From an uncultured Blautia sp. (GTDB lineage: Bacteria; Bacillota; Clostridia; Lachnospirales; Lachnospiraceae), in assembly GCA_900549015.1 (NCBI GenBank), contig URMH01000001.1, forward strand, positions 89,710 to 153,709: DNA of 64,000 nt, in the 5' to 3' direction. Each line of letters opens with the position of its first letter. The stretch's first letter is position 1. A model generated the notes under the pieces. That model had not been told where the DNA came from and ran no database searches. It saw only the letters and a list, made by a program, of their open reading frames with translations. The position numbers and the translations under genes were made by a program. Positions 44,969-53,278 of the stretch are shown one piece after another.

Positions 44969-45229
44969 ATGATTAAAATTTTACTGTCAAAAAAGCTTGG
45001 GGAGATGAGACTTACTCAGGCAGATTTGGCGAGGGCAACCGGAATAAGACCCAACACCATCAACGAGTTGTACCACGAGCTTGCAGATAGGGTGAATCTG
45101 GAACACCTCGACTTGATTTGCGAAGCCCTGGATTGTGAGCTGGATGAATTGATTGTTAGGGTACCGAACAAGGAATCAGCCATAACCCACACTCGCCAGG
45201 GAACTCAAAAACCCGGCAGAAAGAGGTAA
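44969..45229 (+). CDS. XRE-family regulator (Cro/C1 HTH)
   Basis: 86 residues from ATG 44969. EMRLTQADLARATGIRPNTI, then NLEHLDLICEALDCELDELI is a standard XRE domain. A -10-like TATAAT is at 44903-44908 but no good -35. Sits between lysis and the antisense accessory genes; target unknown. Confidence 0.8.
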   Translation: MIKILLSKKLGEMRLTQADLARATGIRPNTINELYHELADRVNLEHLDLICEALDCELDELIVRVPNKESAITHTRQGTQKPGRKR

Positions 45230-45275
45230 CCGCTGCAACGGTTACCTCTTATTAAAGAGGGGGTTTCCCCTCTTT
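45221..45275. terminator. Tandem bidirectional terminators between convergent genes
   Basis: First hairpin AAGAGGTAACCG (45221-45232) with CGGTTACCTCTT (45239-45250), 12 perfect pairs. Second AAAGAGGGG (45254-45262) with CCCCTCTTT (45267-45275). Both can serve either strand and separate the plus-strand regulator from the minus-strand pair. Confidence 0.75.
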
Positions 45276-45717
45276 ATTTCACTTCTTTTAAATTATAATC
45301 CAATGAATCGTACAAATAATCTGTATCAAATCCCATATCTTTGTAACCTTGCAATACAGTTTTAACATAACGGCTAGATGGCCTTCCCACAGTGGCTGAG
45401 TCAGGCAGGAGGTATATCATAGCCTTTTTCCTAGTGCCGTTTTTTAATTGTACAAATACATTTCTCTTTTTATAAAATCTCGGATATCCCTCGTACAGAT
45501 CAAGAGCCTTCTCATTTTTGCTATCGATATTCCAAACAGCAACAGGAACCCTACTTCCTTTTTGCCTTTTGACGGTTGCATAAGATCCTGTGTGGCTTCC
45601 TCTGTAAAGCAATTTCCAATTTATCAGATATCCGGTAAATGCGACTGTCGCTCCAGGACAACGGTATGACATTTGCTGTACGTTAAGATTACTTCCGTAT
45701 GCTACATATAAACTCAT
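45274..45717 (-). CDS. Gamma-glutamylcyclotransferase-like (AIG2/GGCT) protein
   Basis: 147 residues. N-terminal LYVAYGSNLNVQQMSYRCPG is the GGCT substrate loop (YGSN), with E95-like glutamate in LYEGYPRFYKKRNVFV as the catalytic acid. Such enzymes split gamma-glutamyl peptides to 5-oxoproline. It follows an amidoligase by 47 nt on the same strand; the pairing of these two families is known from comparative work and suggests making and trimming of an amide-linked peptide. Confidence 0.8.
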   Translation of the reverse strand: MSLYVAYGSNLNVQQMSYRCPGATVAFTGYLINWKLLYRGSHTGSYATVKRQKGSRVPVAVWNIDSKNEKALDLYEGYPRFYKKRNVFVQLKNGTRKKAMIYLLPDSATVGRPSSRYVKTVLQGYKDMGFDTDYLYDSLDYNLKEVK

Positions 45718-45764
45718 GGTATTTCCTTTCTCCCCGTAAAGCCGTTAGGTCAGCCGATTTGTGA

Positions 45765-46691
45765 TTAAGCTACATGTTCTGCATTTGCATTCTCACGAAG
45801 CTGTTTCATCATGTGAAGTCTGCATGTTTTGAACTCATCACCATAAAGTCCAAGTCTGTTTGTGAGGATATTATACATTAAAGTGACTTTTTTCTTTGCT
45901 GTGTATCCGTTCATGGTTCTGAATACGACTTTATCATCAGATTCGATGGACCATGCAGAGAGTGCTAAACAAAACTGTACATATGCTTTGATCTTTCCTG
46001 CATGAAGAGTGCTGTTAAAAAGTCTGAATTCGACAGTTCCTTTCTGGAAGAAGCTATGAAGATTCAATGCGTGGTATCTTGTAGAGTTATAATGCTGATG
46101 ATTGATTCCACCACAGTAGCCATCGTTTGCTGGGCTGTACCAAATTTTCTCAACGGAATCGGTTGTGATGTTTTTGTCTTTTTTCATGGTATCAAGTAAA
46201 TTCTTGCAAACTGGCTGACACCAACGATATTTTCTGTCACCTACTGCAAGCGCATCGTAAATGATTTCCTGTCTGCTATACATGAAATTTACCAGACGGC
46301 GAAGAGAAGTTGCGGTATGGTTCGCTCCGTCTACATGAATATGGATTCCGCATGAACTGTGAGGAACTCCACCGATTTCTCTGAATTTACGGATGATTGC
46401 CTGCAGTGTATCAAGATCTTCGTATTTAAGAACCGGTGTTACGAATTCAACTCTGTATTCGTCCATGTTCTCGGTTCCAACTTTACGAATTGGATGAATT
46501 GAGCTGTCTCGCATTACCTTCCATTTTCTTCCCTGTGAATCCTGAATGGTTCTTGTCTGATAGCAGGTGTGATCTGGTCTGGAAGCTGTAGTTCCGATGA
46601 TTTCTGCAACTGCATCAGCAGCCATCTTTCTTGAAATACCTGTAAATTCAACCTCAACACCGTAGTTCTGTTTCTTTAAAAGTTCTGACAT
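45765..46691 (-). CDS. Putative amidoligase (glutamine synthetase-like fold)
   Basis: 308 residues, AGGAGG at 46706-46701. YGVEVEFTGISR (10-21) is the first metal-binding strand, YRVEFVTPVLKYEDLD and CGIHIHVDG the next two, and GTVEFRLFNSTLH the last, all typical of the amidoligase_2 family (ATP-dependent amide bond formation). Opposite in direction to the phage late genes, so expressed by its own promoter in the lysogen. With GGCT it forms a two-gene accessory unit. Confidence 0.85.
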   Translation of the reverse strand: MSELLKKQNYGVEVEFTGISRKMAADAVAEIIGTTASRPDHTCYQTRTIQDSQGRKWKVMRDSSIHPIRKVGTENMDEYRVEFVTPVLKYEDLDTLQAIIRKFREIGGVPHSSCGIHIHVDGANHTATSLRRLVNFMYSRQEIIYDALAVGDRKYRWCQPVCKNLLDTMKKDKNITTDSVEKIWYSPANDGYCGGINHQHYNSTRYHALNLHSFFQKGTVEFRLFNSTLHAGKIKAYVQFCLALSAWSIESDDKVVFRTMNGYTAKKKVTLMYNILTNRLGLYGDEFKTCRLHMMKQLRENANAEHVA

Positions 46692-46763
46692 ATCATTTTC
46701 CTCCTATTATCTCTCAAACCTCGCACCGTCTATGCGAATGTTTGTTCTGTTGTTTATGTTTGT

Positions 46764-46791
46764 ATATTACCATATGTACCGTACATGTCAA
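46764..46791 (-). promoter_or_regulatory. Promoter with built-in operator for the amidoligase pair
   Basis: On the minus strand: TTGACA at 46791-46786, TAATAT at 46769-46764, 16-bp spacer. A perfect inverted repeat ATGTAC-C-GTACAT (46774-46786) covers the spacer, so a dimeric repressor, possibly one of the XRE proteins nearby, could block it. Confidence 0.7.
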
Positions 46792-46901
46792 TAGTTTATT
46801 GGAGAAAATCTCTAAAATAATGAAGAAAAATGTTGACAAAATGAAGATATAGTGATAAACTATAATTGTAGCAAGGAGATAGCAGGAAAGGAGTTAGAGA
46901 A

Positions 46902-47039
46902 ATGGAAAAAGACATAATGACTACATTAGAATTTAAAACCGTTATGGAAATGGTCGTGTTGATCATCGAGAACAGTAAAAATAAAGAAGAGGCACTTGAA
47001 AAAATCAAGAACCTCTCCATTTTAAAAGAAAATAATTAA
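46902..47039 (+). CDS. 45-residue phage protein, unknown
   Basis: ATG 46902 follows AAAGGAG (46888-46894). Sequence is helical (EFKTVMEMVVLIIENSKNKE, then a basic end). It is divergent from the amidoligase gene; TTGACA at 46833 and TATAAT at 46861 lie upstream but with a 22-bp gap, so the promoter is uncertain. Confidence 0.6.
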   Translation: MEKDIMTTLEFKTVMEMVVLIIENSKNKEEALEKIKNLSILKENN

Positions 47040-47056
47040 GAACTAAGCGAATAGAC

Positions 47057-47117
47057 ACCGAGCGGACTCCGAAACTTCCTGCTTCCGCTCGGTACCTAAG
47101 AAAATAATAGCAGGAAG
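47057..47117 (+). ncRNA. Possible H-type RNA pseudoknot
   Basis: Stem 1: ACCGAGCGGA (47057-47066) with TCCGCTCGGT (47084-47093). Stem 2: CTTCCTGCT (47075-47083), inside the loop of stem 1, with AGCAGGAAG (47109-47117). Both are perfect, and stem 2 abuts stem 1, so they can stack. No poly-T follows. Lies between two small genes; could be an RNA switch, an RNA antitoxin-like element, or a chance overlap of two operators. Confidence 0.45.
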
Positions 47118-47149
47118 AAAAAAATAAGTCAACAGAAAGTTGGTGTATT

Positions 47150-47350
47150 ATGATATCGTACAATCCGCTTTGGCACACGCTTCTTGATAGAGGTATGAAT
47201 AAGGGAGATCTAAAAGACGCAACCGGATTAAGTTATGGGACTATGGCTTCTATGGGAAAGAACGAGCCAGTCAATCTGAAACAGATAGATAGAATATGTA
47301 AAGCTCTTAATTGCGGCATCAGTGATGTGATAGAGTATATACCTGATTAA
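47150..47350 (+). CDS. Small XRE-family regulator
   Basis: 66 residues. MNKGDLKDATGLSYGTMASM and NLKQIDRICKALNCGISDVI are helix-turn-helix and dimer helices of the phage repressor/Cro type. Last gene of the prophage block; ribosome site is weak (AAAGTTGG). Confidence 0.75.
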   Translation: MISYNPLWHTLLDRGMNKGDLKDATGLSYGTMASMGKNEPVNLKQIDRICKALNCGISDVIEYIPD

Positions 47351-47390
47351 CATCACTGCAATAAATAATACGATTTATTCCCGTGATGTT
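47349..47390 (+). terminator. Long hairpin after the XRE gene
   Basis: AACATCAC (47349-47356) with GTGATGTT (47383-47390), and inner AATAAAT (47360-47366) with ATTTATT (47373-47379). No T-run, so termination is doubtful; may be an operator or stability element. Confidence 0.4.
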
Positions 47391-47598
47391 AGAGTGATGT
47401 TTGGAACTGTTGCAAATAATAATACAACGTGGTATATTTAATAAAAGCCCGCCTCTCTTATTTTATTTAATACATGATAACACGAAAAAGCAGCCTAGTG
47501 TTATTGAGTTTGAATAAAAAAAGGAGACCGGAAATCCAGCGTTTATGCGGGTTTCCGGGCTCTTACTATGTGGTTGAGTACAGATTGAGTACAAAAAC
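47391..47598. other. AT-rich non-coding stretch, probable prophage/IME junction
   Basis: No gene. Contains a hairpin-like GGAAATCC...GGTTTCCGG around 47532-47560, and a doubled TTGAGTACA (47574 and 47584) near the end of the ATPase gene. An attachment site is expected somewhere here because phage-type genes stop and element genes begin, but no second copy of an att core was identified. Confidence 0.4.
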
Positions 47599-49176
47599 TT
47601 AACGTTTTCTTCTTTTGGGAAGTGAAGCTTTAAAAAATCGGATTAGAGGATAGTGGATAGTCATAGGCATTGTAGGACTCAAATCAGTATCTCCTTTAAA
47701 TGAAAACCGAGGGTTAGAGCCATAATTTCCAATAACACCAATTTCATATAAATCTTTAAGAATATGTGGAGTTTTTCTGTTTTTAGCTAAGGTTTCAACT
47801 TCTTCAAAAAAGTCCCTATTACTATCAATGTTATTTTGGAAATCTTTTATTTCAAAAGGCAAGGCTAAACTGGTTAATGATTTCTTGATTCCTTCAACTT
47901 CTGCATCAGAATACTTTGCAGTTAATACTTCTTCAAATTCTATCCAAGACTCTTCCGCATATGTTTTTCGTACTGAATCAAATATTTCTTGATCGAAAAA
48001 TGATTTTTGCCCGTGTTGTTTTTGTATTATAGAAAAAAGACGAATGATGTCACGTGGTTTATACCATGTTTGATCTAATAAGTAATTTTCTATAGGAAGT
48101 TTGCTTTCCCCTATTGTAGGAACAAAATAGGTATTCCAAATATCAGTAGATTCTTGCAATCCAGCTAATTTTTCGCTGTAATGAATTCTTTTTTCTAACA
48201 TCTTTAGTAGGGGATGATTATGGATATTTCCGCCTTTCTGCTCCCATGAAATAGTTACACCAAAATCTAAAATGACTTTATTAATCTCCATTCCTTTAGA
48301 AATGATATTTTTGTAAACTTCATTTCTGATTGTTGCGATCAAATGAACATTATAGTTTTGAGTACGATTAATTTCGTTAAGAGATTCAATTGCAAAAATT
48401 AAATCTCTAATTAGCGTGATATCACGTTGGTAATCTTTATTTTTCTTTAGAGATAATTCAAGTTCATCTACTAATATGTATATAGTATTTTCAACTGGTT
48501 TCAAATTAGTATATAAAAATATAATTTGTTTGGCGACAGAGGAAAAAGATGCAGTAGTTTTAGATGAATCTGTCCATTCAAAGTCAAAGTTAATTTTACC
48601 AAAATCGCTAAGATTAAGTTCCAGATTTCCACGTTTCATTTTAGGTAGAATCTTTTTTATTTGGTCAGCAGCATTGTTTTCTCCGTATACAGCTTTGATT
48701 AAAGAGCATAACTTTATCCAAGTATCATCAGTTCGATCAAAAACTCCATATTCAGTCTGAGATAATCTATTTATGATAACTTTAATTAAATAAACTTGCC
48801 ACGCAAGTGTACAATTCAAAGAAATATCTGTAGGAATATCGCTTTCAATCACTTCTTCAAAACTGTTTGAAGGTACTGCAGTTCTTTTTAATTGATTTCT
48901 TTGTTCTGTATCTACATCTTTTTTAAATCGAATAAATTCTGTGAAATTAGTTTCTGGATTTTCGAGAATTTTACTTTCTATATATTTGAGTAACATTGTT
49001 TTTCCAGTACCTTTATTTCCGAATATATAATAGGTTGTTCCATCAAGTATTTTATCAATAGGTACATTTGGAAATTCAAAAAATAGTCCTTTGCAAGTAT
49101 CTTGACCGTATTCAAGGAATTCATTGTATCCATCAATTTTTCCCAAATACATATCTTTTATCATTAATGGTGCCAT
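47599..49176 (-). CDS. P-loop ATPase, Sll1717/FunZ-like
   Basis: 525 residues. Walker A GNKGTGKT at 53-60, Walker B-like ENTIYILVDELELSL (about 228-242), and a sensor-like TIRNEVYKN. The rest matches the Sll1717 family of P-loop ATPases often found in mobile elements and defence islands. It lies next to the repressor on the minus strand, codes with AT-rich bias, and is likely element cargo, possibly anti-phage. Function not proven. Confidence 0.7.
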   Translation of the reverse strand: MAPLMIKDMYLGKIDGYNEFLEYGQDTCKGLFFEFPNVPIDKILDGTTYYIFGNKGTGKTMLLKYIESKILENPETNFTEFIRFKKDVDTEQRNQLKRTAVPSNSFEEVIESDIPTDISLNCTLAWQVYLIKVIINRLSQTEYGVFDRTDDTWIKLCSLIKAVYGENNAADQIKKILPKMKRGNLELNLSDFGKINFDFEWTDSSKTTASFSSVAKQIIFLYTNLKPVENTIYILVDELELSLKKNKDYQRDITLIRDLIFAIESLNEINRTQNYNVHLIATIRNEVYKNIISKGMEINKVILDFGVTISWEQKGGNIHNHPLLKMLEKRIHYSEKLAGLQESTDIWNTYFVPTIGESKLPIENYLLDQTWYKPRDIIRLFSIIQKQHGQKSFFDQEIFDSVRKTYAEESWIEFEEVLTAKYSDAEVEGIKKSLTSLALPFEIKDFQNNIDSNRDFFEEVETLAKNRKTPHILKDLYEIGVIGNYGSNPRFSFKGDTDLSPTMPMTIHYPLIRFFKASLPKRRKR

Positions 49177-49199
49177 AACGTCTCCTTTTTTTTAATTAT

Positions 49200-49802
49200 T
49201 TAAAGTGGCAATAATGCTCGTTGCAACTCTAATTCCACTTTTTCTTTCGTCTCTGCTATTTCATCTATAGTTGCCTGTGTAGCTTCATTTGGATTATCAC
49301 CAGCGGATTTCAATGCACTCTGGTAGATGTAATTCATTTTTTCCCATTTCAATAAGTCATTAAATACCTTATAACTTCTGATTTTCAGCAATGCGTCCTG
49401 CAAGGACAAGGTATGTGCTTTCCCTCTGGCCGTATATTCGATTTCAAGATAAGAAGAAAGCACCGGATTCAGTTGGATGGATACGGTATCATCTTTTAAC
49501 ATCTTGTCTTCTCCACGATCTCCGCTGATCTGGAGGATGCCGGAATTGCAAAGAACCATAAGTACACCCATCAGATCACCGACTGTTTCCAGACGAAGCC
49601 CGGCAGTATCACTGCCATTCAAAGCATTATAACTGACACCGAGTGCAGCTGCAATTTTCTCTAACTGAGGAGGTTGTGGCTGCATTTTATTGGTTTCGTA
49701 TTTTCGGATAGAAACCGGATGGATACCGGTCAGCTCAGCCAGTTTATCTTGCGTGATTCCGATTTGCTTTCTGCAGTATTTGATTTTTTCTCCTATGGTC
49801 AT
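49200..49802 (-). CDS. XRE-family repressor of the integrative element
   Basis: 200 residues. N-terminal HTH (KQIGITQDKLAELTGIHPVS, then KYETNKMQPQPPQLEKIAAA), C-terminal oligomer region. Divergent from xis-int. Three TAGCG-N4-CGCTA-like sites in between are its probable operators, so it should control excision and its own gene. Confidence 0.85.
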   Translation of the reverse strand: MTIGEKIKYCRKQIGITQDKLAELTGIHPVSIRKYETNKMQPQPPQLEKIAAALGVSYNALNGSDTAGLRLETVGDLMGVLMVLCNSGILQISGDRGEDKMLKDDTVSIQLNPVLSSYLEIEYTARGKAHTLSLQDALLKIRSYKVFNDLLKWEKMNYIYQSALKSAGDNPNEATQATIDEIAETKEKVELELQRALLPL

Positions 49803-49819
49803 TCTTATCGCCCTCCATG

Positions 49820-49937
49820 TATCGAGATGGCTACATTATACCATGTTTTAAAAAATTTTTCTACTAGCATTTCAAAATACTTGACAATAGCGAAGTCGCT
49901 ACATATAATGGGGATATAAAATGTAGCGACAACGCTA
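49820..49937. promoter_or_regulatory. Divergent promoter-operator region of the element
   Basis: Plus strand: TTGACA 49881-49886, 17-bp spacer, TATAAT 49904-49909. Inverted repeats TAGCG-AAGT-CGCTA (49889-49902, within the spacer), TAGCG-ACAA-CGCTA (49924-49937) and a weaker TATCG-AGAT-GGCTA (49820-49833) near the minus-strand -10 (TATAAT at 49840-49835). Confidence 0.75.
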
Positions 49938-49957
49938 TAAAAAAGGAGGATGCATAT

Positions 49958-50146
49958 ATGGCAGAAAACAACAAGATTTATATTACTGCAAATGAACTCG
50001 CAGAAATGCTGGGTGTTTCTGTAGGTCATGCTTACAAGCTGATCCGTAAGCTGAATCAGGAACTGGAAAAAGAAGGATTTTTGGTGATTGCGGGCAAAGT
50101 TCCCAGACGCTATTTTGAAAAACGCTGGTATGGTTTCAGTGCATAG
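49958..50146 (+). CDS. Excisionase (Tn916 Xis-like)
   Basis: 62 residues. ITANELAEMLGVSVGHAYKL is a winged HTH typical of MerR/Xis-type DNA-bending proteins. Placed 11 nt before the integrase start, strong AAAAGGAGGATG ahead. Confidence 0.8.
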   Translation: MAENNKIYITANELAEMLGVSVGHAYKLIRKLNQELEKEGFLVIAGKVPRRYFEKRWYGFSA

Positions 50147-50157
50147 GAGGTGGTCGA

Positions 50158-51222
50158 ATGAAAGCGGAAAAAGATAAGAAAACCGGGAAATGGTTGATTC
50201 AGTATCGTTATACGGATTGGCAGGGAAAACGCCGGAAATCCACTAAAAGAGGTTTTGCGACCAAAAGAGAGGCGGAGGAATGGCTTCGAAATTTCCTTAT
50301 TACGCAAAAAGCGGACTTTGATATGAAGTTTGAGGATTTTTGGAAGATGTACTGTGCAGATATGGAGACTCGCCTGCGGGAGCATACCATGAGAACGAAA
50401 AAGTATATCGTGGAGCTGAAAATTCTCCCGTATTTCGGGAATAAGCGGGTAAATGACATTACTGCAGCTGACATCCGTCAATGGCAGAATGAATTGATTA
50501 AAATGGGCTATTCACCCACTTATCTGAAAACAATCAATAATCAGTTGAGCGCAATCTTTAATTATGCGGTTCGATATTACGATTTGAAAAGTAATCCCTG
50601 TGCAAAAGCCGGAAGTATGGGTAAGAGCAAGGCAGAAGAAATGGATTTCTGGACAGGAGAGGAATTTAGGAAGTTTATCGATAGTGTCATGAACAAAAGA
50701 CTTTCTTATATGGCATTTATGACCTTGTACTGGACGGGGATGCGTATGGGAGAGCTTCTGGCTCTGAATCCGAAAGATGTAGATCTTGAAAAGAGAACAA
50801 TTTCTATCACAAAATCATATCAACGTCTTGGCAAGAAAGATGTGATCACTCCACCAAAGACACCGAAAAGCAAGAGAGTGATTACCATTCCAGAGTTTCT
50901 GGCTGCAGATATCAAAGATTATATGGACAGCTTATATGAGTTGCAGGAGAACGACAGGTTGTTTCCCATTACAAAATATTATCTGGAGCATGAAATGCAG
51001 AGAGGAATTAAAGAAAGTGGAGTAAAGCGGATAAGGGTACACGATTTGAGGCATTCCCATGCAAGTATGTTGATTGAACTGGGATTTTCACCGTTGGAGA
51101 TTGCGAATCGGCTTGGACATGAAAAAGTGGAAACTACGCTGAATACCTACGCGCATCTTTATCCAAACAAACAGACAAAACTGGCTGAACGGCTGGACAG
51201 TGAATACAGGGAGGATTTGTAA
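50158..51222 (+). CDS. Tyrosine integrase
   Basis: 354 residues. Arm-binding domain (1-55), core-binding (56-155), catalytic domain with R196 (TGMRMGELLAL), HDLRHSHAS (H295, R298), H321 and Y331 (TLNTYAHLY). All active-site residues are present, so it should be functional in moving the element. Xis-int order matches Tn916-family and small clostridial mobilizable elements. One-base overlap with the next gene. Confidence 0.9.
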   Translation: MKAEKDKKTGKWLIQYRYTDWQGKRRKSTKRGFATKREAEEWLRNFLITQKADFDMKFEDFWKMYCADMETRLREHTMRTKKYIVELKILPYFGNKRVNDITAADIRQWQNELIKMGYSPTYLKTINNQLSAIFNYAVRYYDLKSNPCAKAGSMGKSKAEEMDFWTGEEFRKFIDSVMNKRLSYMAFMTLYWTGMRMGELLALNPKDVDLEKRTISITKSYQRLGKKDVITPPKTPKSKRVITIPEFLAADIKDYMDSLYELQENDRLFPITKYYLEHEMQRGIKESGVKRIRVHDLRHSHASMLIELGFSPLEIANRLGHEKVETTLNTYAHLYPNKQTKLAERLDSEYREDL

Positions 51223-51587
51223 TGAGTGGATTAGATAAAGATAGAAAACGCAATCAGACAGTTTGTTTCCGGATGACACCTGAGGAACGCAGAGAATTAG
51301 AAGCGCGCATTATAGTGAGTGGACTGCCGAAAGGAAACTATTTCATTCAGTCTGTACTCCATCAGGAAGTAAAGATTGCGGTCGGTAAATATCAAAGTGA
51401 TCGGTTAAGCCTTGAAATACGGCGGCTGTGGGAGCGTTTGGATTATCTGGAAACAGAGGATTTATATGAGGTACTGGCAGACTGCCGGGCACTAATGAAA
51501 CAGGTAATTGAAATCACTGGTAATGGTTGTTTAGCAGCTTGGACAGCAAGTGATTTTAAAACAGAGATATTGGAAGATGAAAAATAA
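51222..51587 (+). CDS. MobC-like relaxosome accessory protein
   Basis: 121 residues. RNQTVCFRMTPEERRELEAR, then SGLPKGNYFIQSVL is the ribbon-helix-helix pattern of MobC proteins, which help the relaxase bind oriT. Overlaps the integrase stop. Confidence 0.7.
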   Translation: MSGLDKDRKRNQTVCFRMTPEERRELEARIIVSGLPKGNYFIQSVLHQEVKIAVGKYQSDRLSLEIRRLWERLDYLETEDLYEVLADCRALMKQVIEITGNGCLAAWTASDFKTEILEDEK

Positions 51588-51589
51588 AA

Positions 51590-51674
51590 GCCTTTAAGTA
51601 TCGGCAAACACCTAAAGGCGGAGACTTGGTAGAAAATCCAAATCAATCACTGAGGTTATTCTACCAAAGTCTCC
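51590..51674 (+). repeat. Two abutting hairpins between mobC and the ATPase gene
   Basis: Hairpin 1: GCCTTTA (51590-51596) with TAAAGGC (51613-51619). Hairpin 2 starts next base: GGAGACTTGGTAGAA (51620-51634) with TTCTACCAAAGTCTCC (51659-51674), one bulge. Could be a replication or transfer origin, or an attenuator. Confidence 0.55.
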
Positions 51675-51704
51675 ACCATCTTTCAACAGAAAATGGAGGT
51701 AATT

Positions 51705-52706
51705 TTGGATAACAGAAGAAACGAACCGAATTTAAAACTAATAAATATGGAACAAGTAGAGATAGAAAAAATAGGCTGGCTGCTTTATCCCTTTATTCCC
51801 TTTGGGAAAGTTACGATCGTGCAGGGAGATCCCGGTGAGGGCAAGACCACAATGGTGTTGCAGATTATTGCAAAGCTGACAAAAGGTGAGGCAGTATTAC
51901 CATCGGGCAGTGATGAACCAGCCTTGGAGGAAAAAACAATGGATCTGGAGCCGGTAAATGTAATTTATCAGACTGCAGAGGATGGATTGGGAGATACCAT
52001 TAAGCCTCGACTTCTTTCCGCAGGTGCAGACTGTTCCAGAGTGATGGTGATTGATGATAACGATCAGGCGCTGACTATGATGGATGCCAGATTAGAAGAA
52101 GCCATCATACAGACAAAAGCACGCCTTGTAGTTTTAGACCCGATACAGGGGTTTCTGGGGACTGATGTAGATATGCACAGGGCAAATGAAATCCGCCCCT
52201 TGATGAAGCGTGTGGCTGTGCTTGCTGAAAAATATCATTGTGCGATTATTTTAATCGGTCACATGAACAAAAACAGTAATGGGAAATCGTCATACCGTGG
52301 ACTTGGCTCTATTGATTTTCAAGCAGCAGCCAGAAGCGTGCTGATTGTCGGAAGGATCAAGAATGAACCGGAAATACGTGTTGTGTGTCATGTGAAAAGC
52401 TCCCTTGCACCGGAAGGGAAATCCATTGCATTTCGTTTAGACAAAGATGCTGGATTTGAATGGATTGGGGAATATGACATCAGTGCAGATGATTTGTTGA
52501 GCGGAGACAACCGGGGACAGAAAATTCATGCAGCAAAGGAATTTCTGAAGGAAGTCCTGGCATCTGGTTCTGTAGCACAGACAAAGGTGGCAGAAGAGGC
52601 GGAAAGCAGGGGAATTAAAAAGAAAACACTATGGAATGCGAAGAAGGAACTGGAAATTGATTCTGTAAAAATTGGTAACCAGTGGTTCTGGATGTTGCCT
52701 GAATAA
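51705..52706 (+). CDS. RepA-like AAA ATPase (helicase-type)
   Basis: 333 residues from TTG 51705, five bases after GGAGG; the ATG at 51693 lies on the far side of that site. Walker A GDPGEGKTT (near 39) and Walker B RLVVLDPIQGFLG, with a H-motif IILIGHMNKNSNGKSSYRGL: RecA-fold RepA/DnaB-like ATPase common in mobilizable elements, where it may support rolling-circle or plasmid-like replication. C-terminal winged helix (SVAQTKVAEEAESRGIKKKT). Confidence 0.8.
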   Translation: MDNRRNEPNLKLINMEQVEIEKIGWLLYPFIPFGKVTIVQGDPGEGKTTMVLQIIAKLTKGEAVLPSGSDEPALEEKTMDLEPVNVIYQTAEDGLGDTIKPRLLSAGADCSRVMVIDDNDQALTMMDARLEEAIIQTKARLVVLDPIQGFLGTDVDMHRANEIRPLMKRVAVLAEKYHCAIILIGHMNKNSNGKSSYRGLGSIDFQAAARSVLIVGRIKNEPEIRVVCHVKSSLAPEGKSIAFRLDKDAGFEWIGEYDISADDLLSGDNRGQKIHAAKEFLKEVLASGSVAQTKVAEEAESRGIKKKTLWNAKKELEIDSVKIGNQWFWMLPE

Positions 52707-52713
52707 TATTGGG

Positions 52714-52762
52714 AAGATGGCAAGATTACCATCTCTTTAAGAACAGGGAATCTTGCTATCTT
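52714..52762 (+). repeat. Inverted repeat before the next small gene
   Basis: AAGATGGCAAGATT (52714-52727) with AATCTTGCTATCTT (52749-52762), one mismatch, ending right at the ribosome site AAAGGAG. Likely attenuator or operator. Confidence 0.5.
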
Positions 52763-52776
52763 GAAAGGAGCTATGG

Positions 52777-53010
52777 ATGAAAAATGTACAAATACCACAG
52801 GAATTATTTATGAAACTGCTCCGATATCATCTGCTTGATGATGATAGTTGTACTGAAGATGTGAAAAAAGGATTGGAGCAGAAAATGAAAACTATGGTGG
52901 AACGTGAATTATATACGAAATCAAAAACCGCTCCAACAGAGGAAGAACGGGAAAAAGCCCGACAGGAGTATCTGGACAGGCGGGGAATACAGGCTGACTT
53001 TCGATGGTAA
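52777..53010 (+). CDS. Small element protein, unknown
   Basis: 77 residues, AAAGGAG at 52764-52770. IPQELFMKLLRYHLLDDDSC, then a long charged helix ending in REKARQEYLDRRGIQADFRW; this type is frequent between RepA-like ATPase and MobV genes in clostridial elements. Function unknown. Confidence 0.7.
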   Translation: MKNVQIPQELFMKLLRYHLLDDDSCTEDVKKGLEQKMKTMVERELYTKSKTAPTEEEREKARQEYLDRRGIQADFRW

Positions 53011-53278
53011 TTCTTCTTTGAACGCCATATGACAGGGGCGTGGCACGCTCCTGTATAAATGGCAGACAAGGAAAAGTTGCAGATATGAGGACGGAAGTAC
53101 ACCGACCGCAGGGAGGAATAGCACCGCAGGGCGCAAGGGTACTTTTGATGGACGGTACGGCTGTCGAAAGTGCTTTTGCGTTACTTTTGACAAAAGTAAC
53201 AAAACCACCTTGACGGGCACGAATACATTTTATGTGCCGTATCCGGCACTGTTTAGAGAATGTGAGGTGAAAAATAGG
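53011..53278 (+). other. Non-coding region with candidate oriT of the MobV element
   Basis: Perfect inverted repeat GTTACTTTTG-A-CAAAAGTAAC (53180-53200) and a smaller GTGCCG/CGGCAC (53234-53249) precede the relaxase. MobV relaxases usually nick near an inverted repeat just upstream of mob. The region is also GC-richer than its flanks. Confidence 0.5.

Noticed and set aside
46833..46866. Promoter TTGACA with TATAAT for the small gene at 46902
   Set aside because: The 22-bp spacer is too long; other -10 candidates are weak, so not listed as a promoter.
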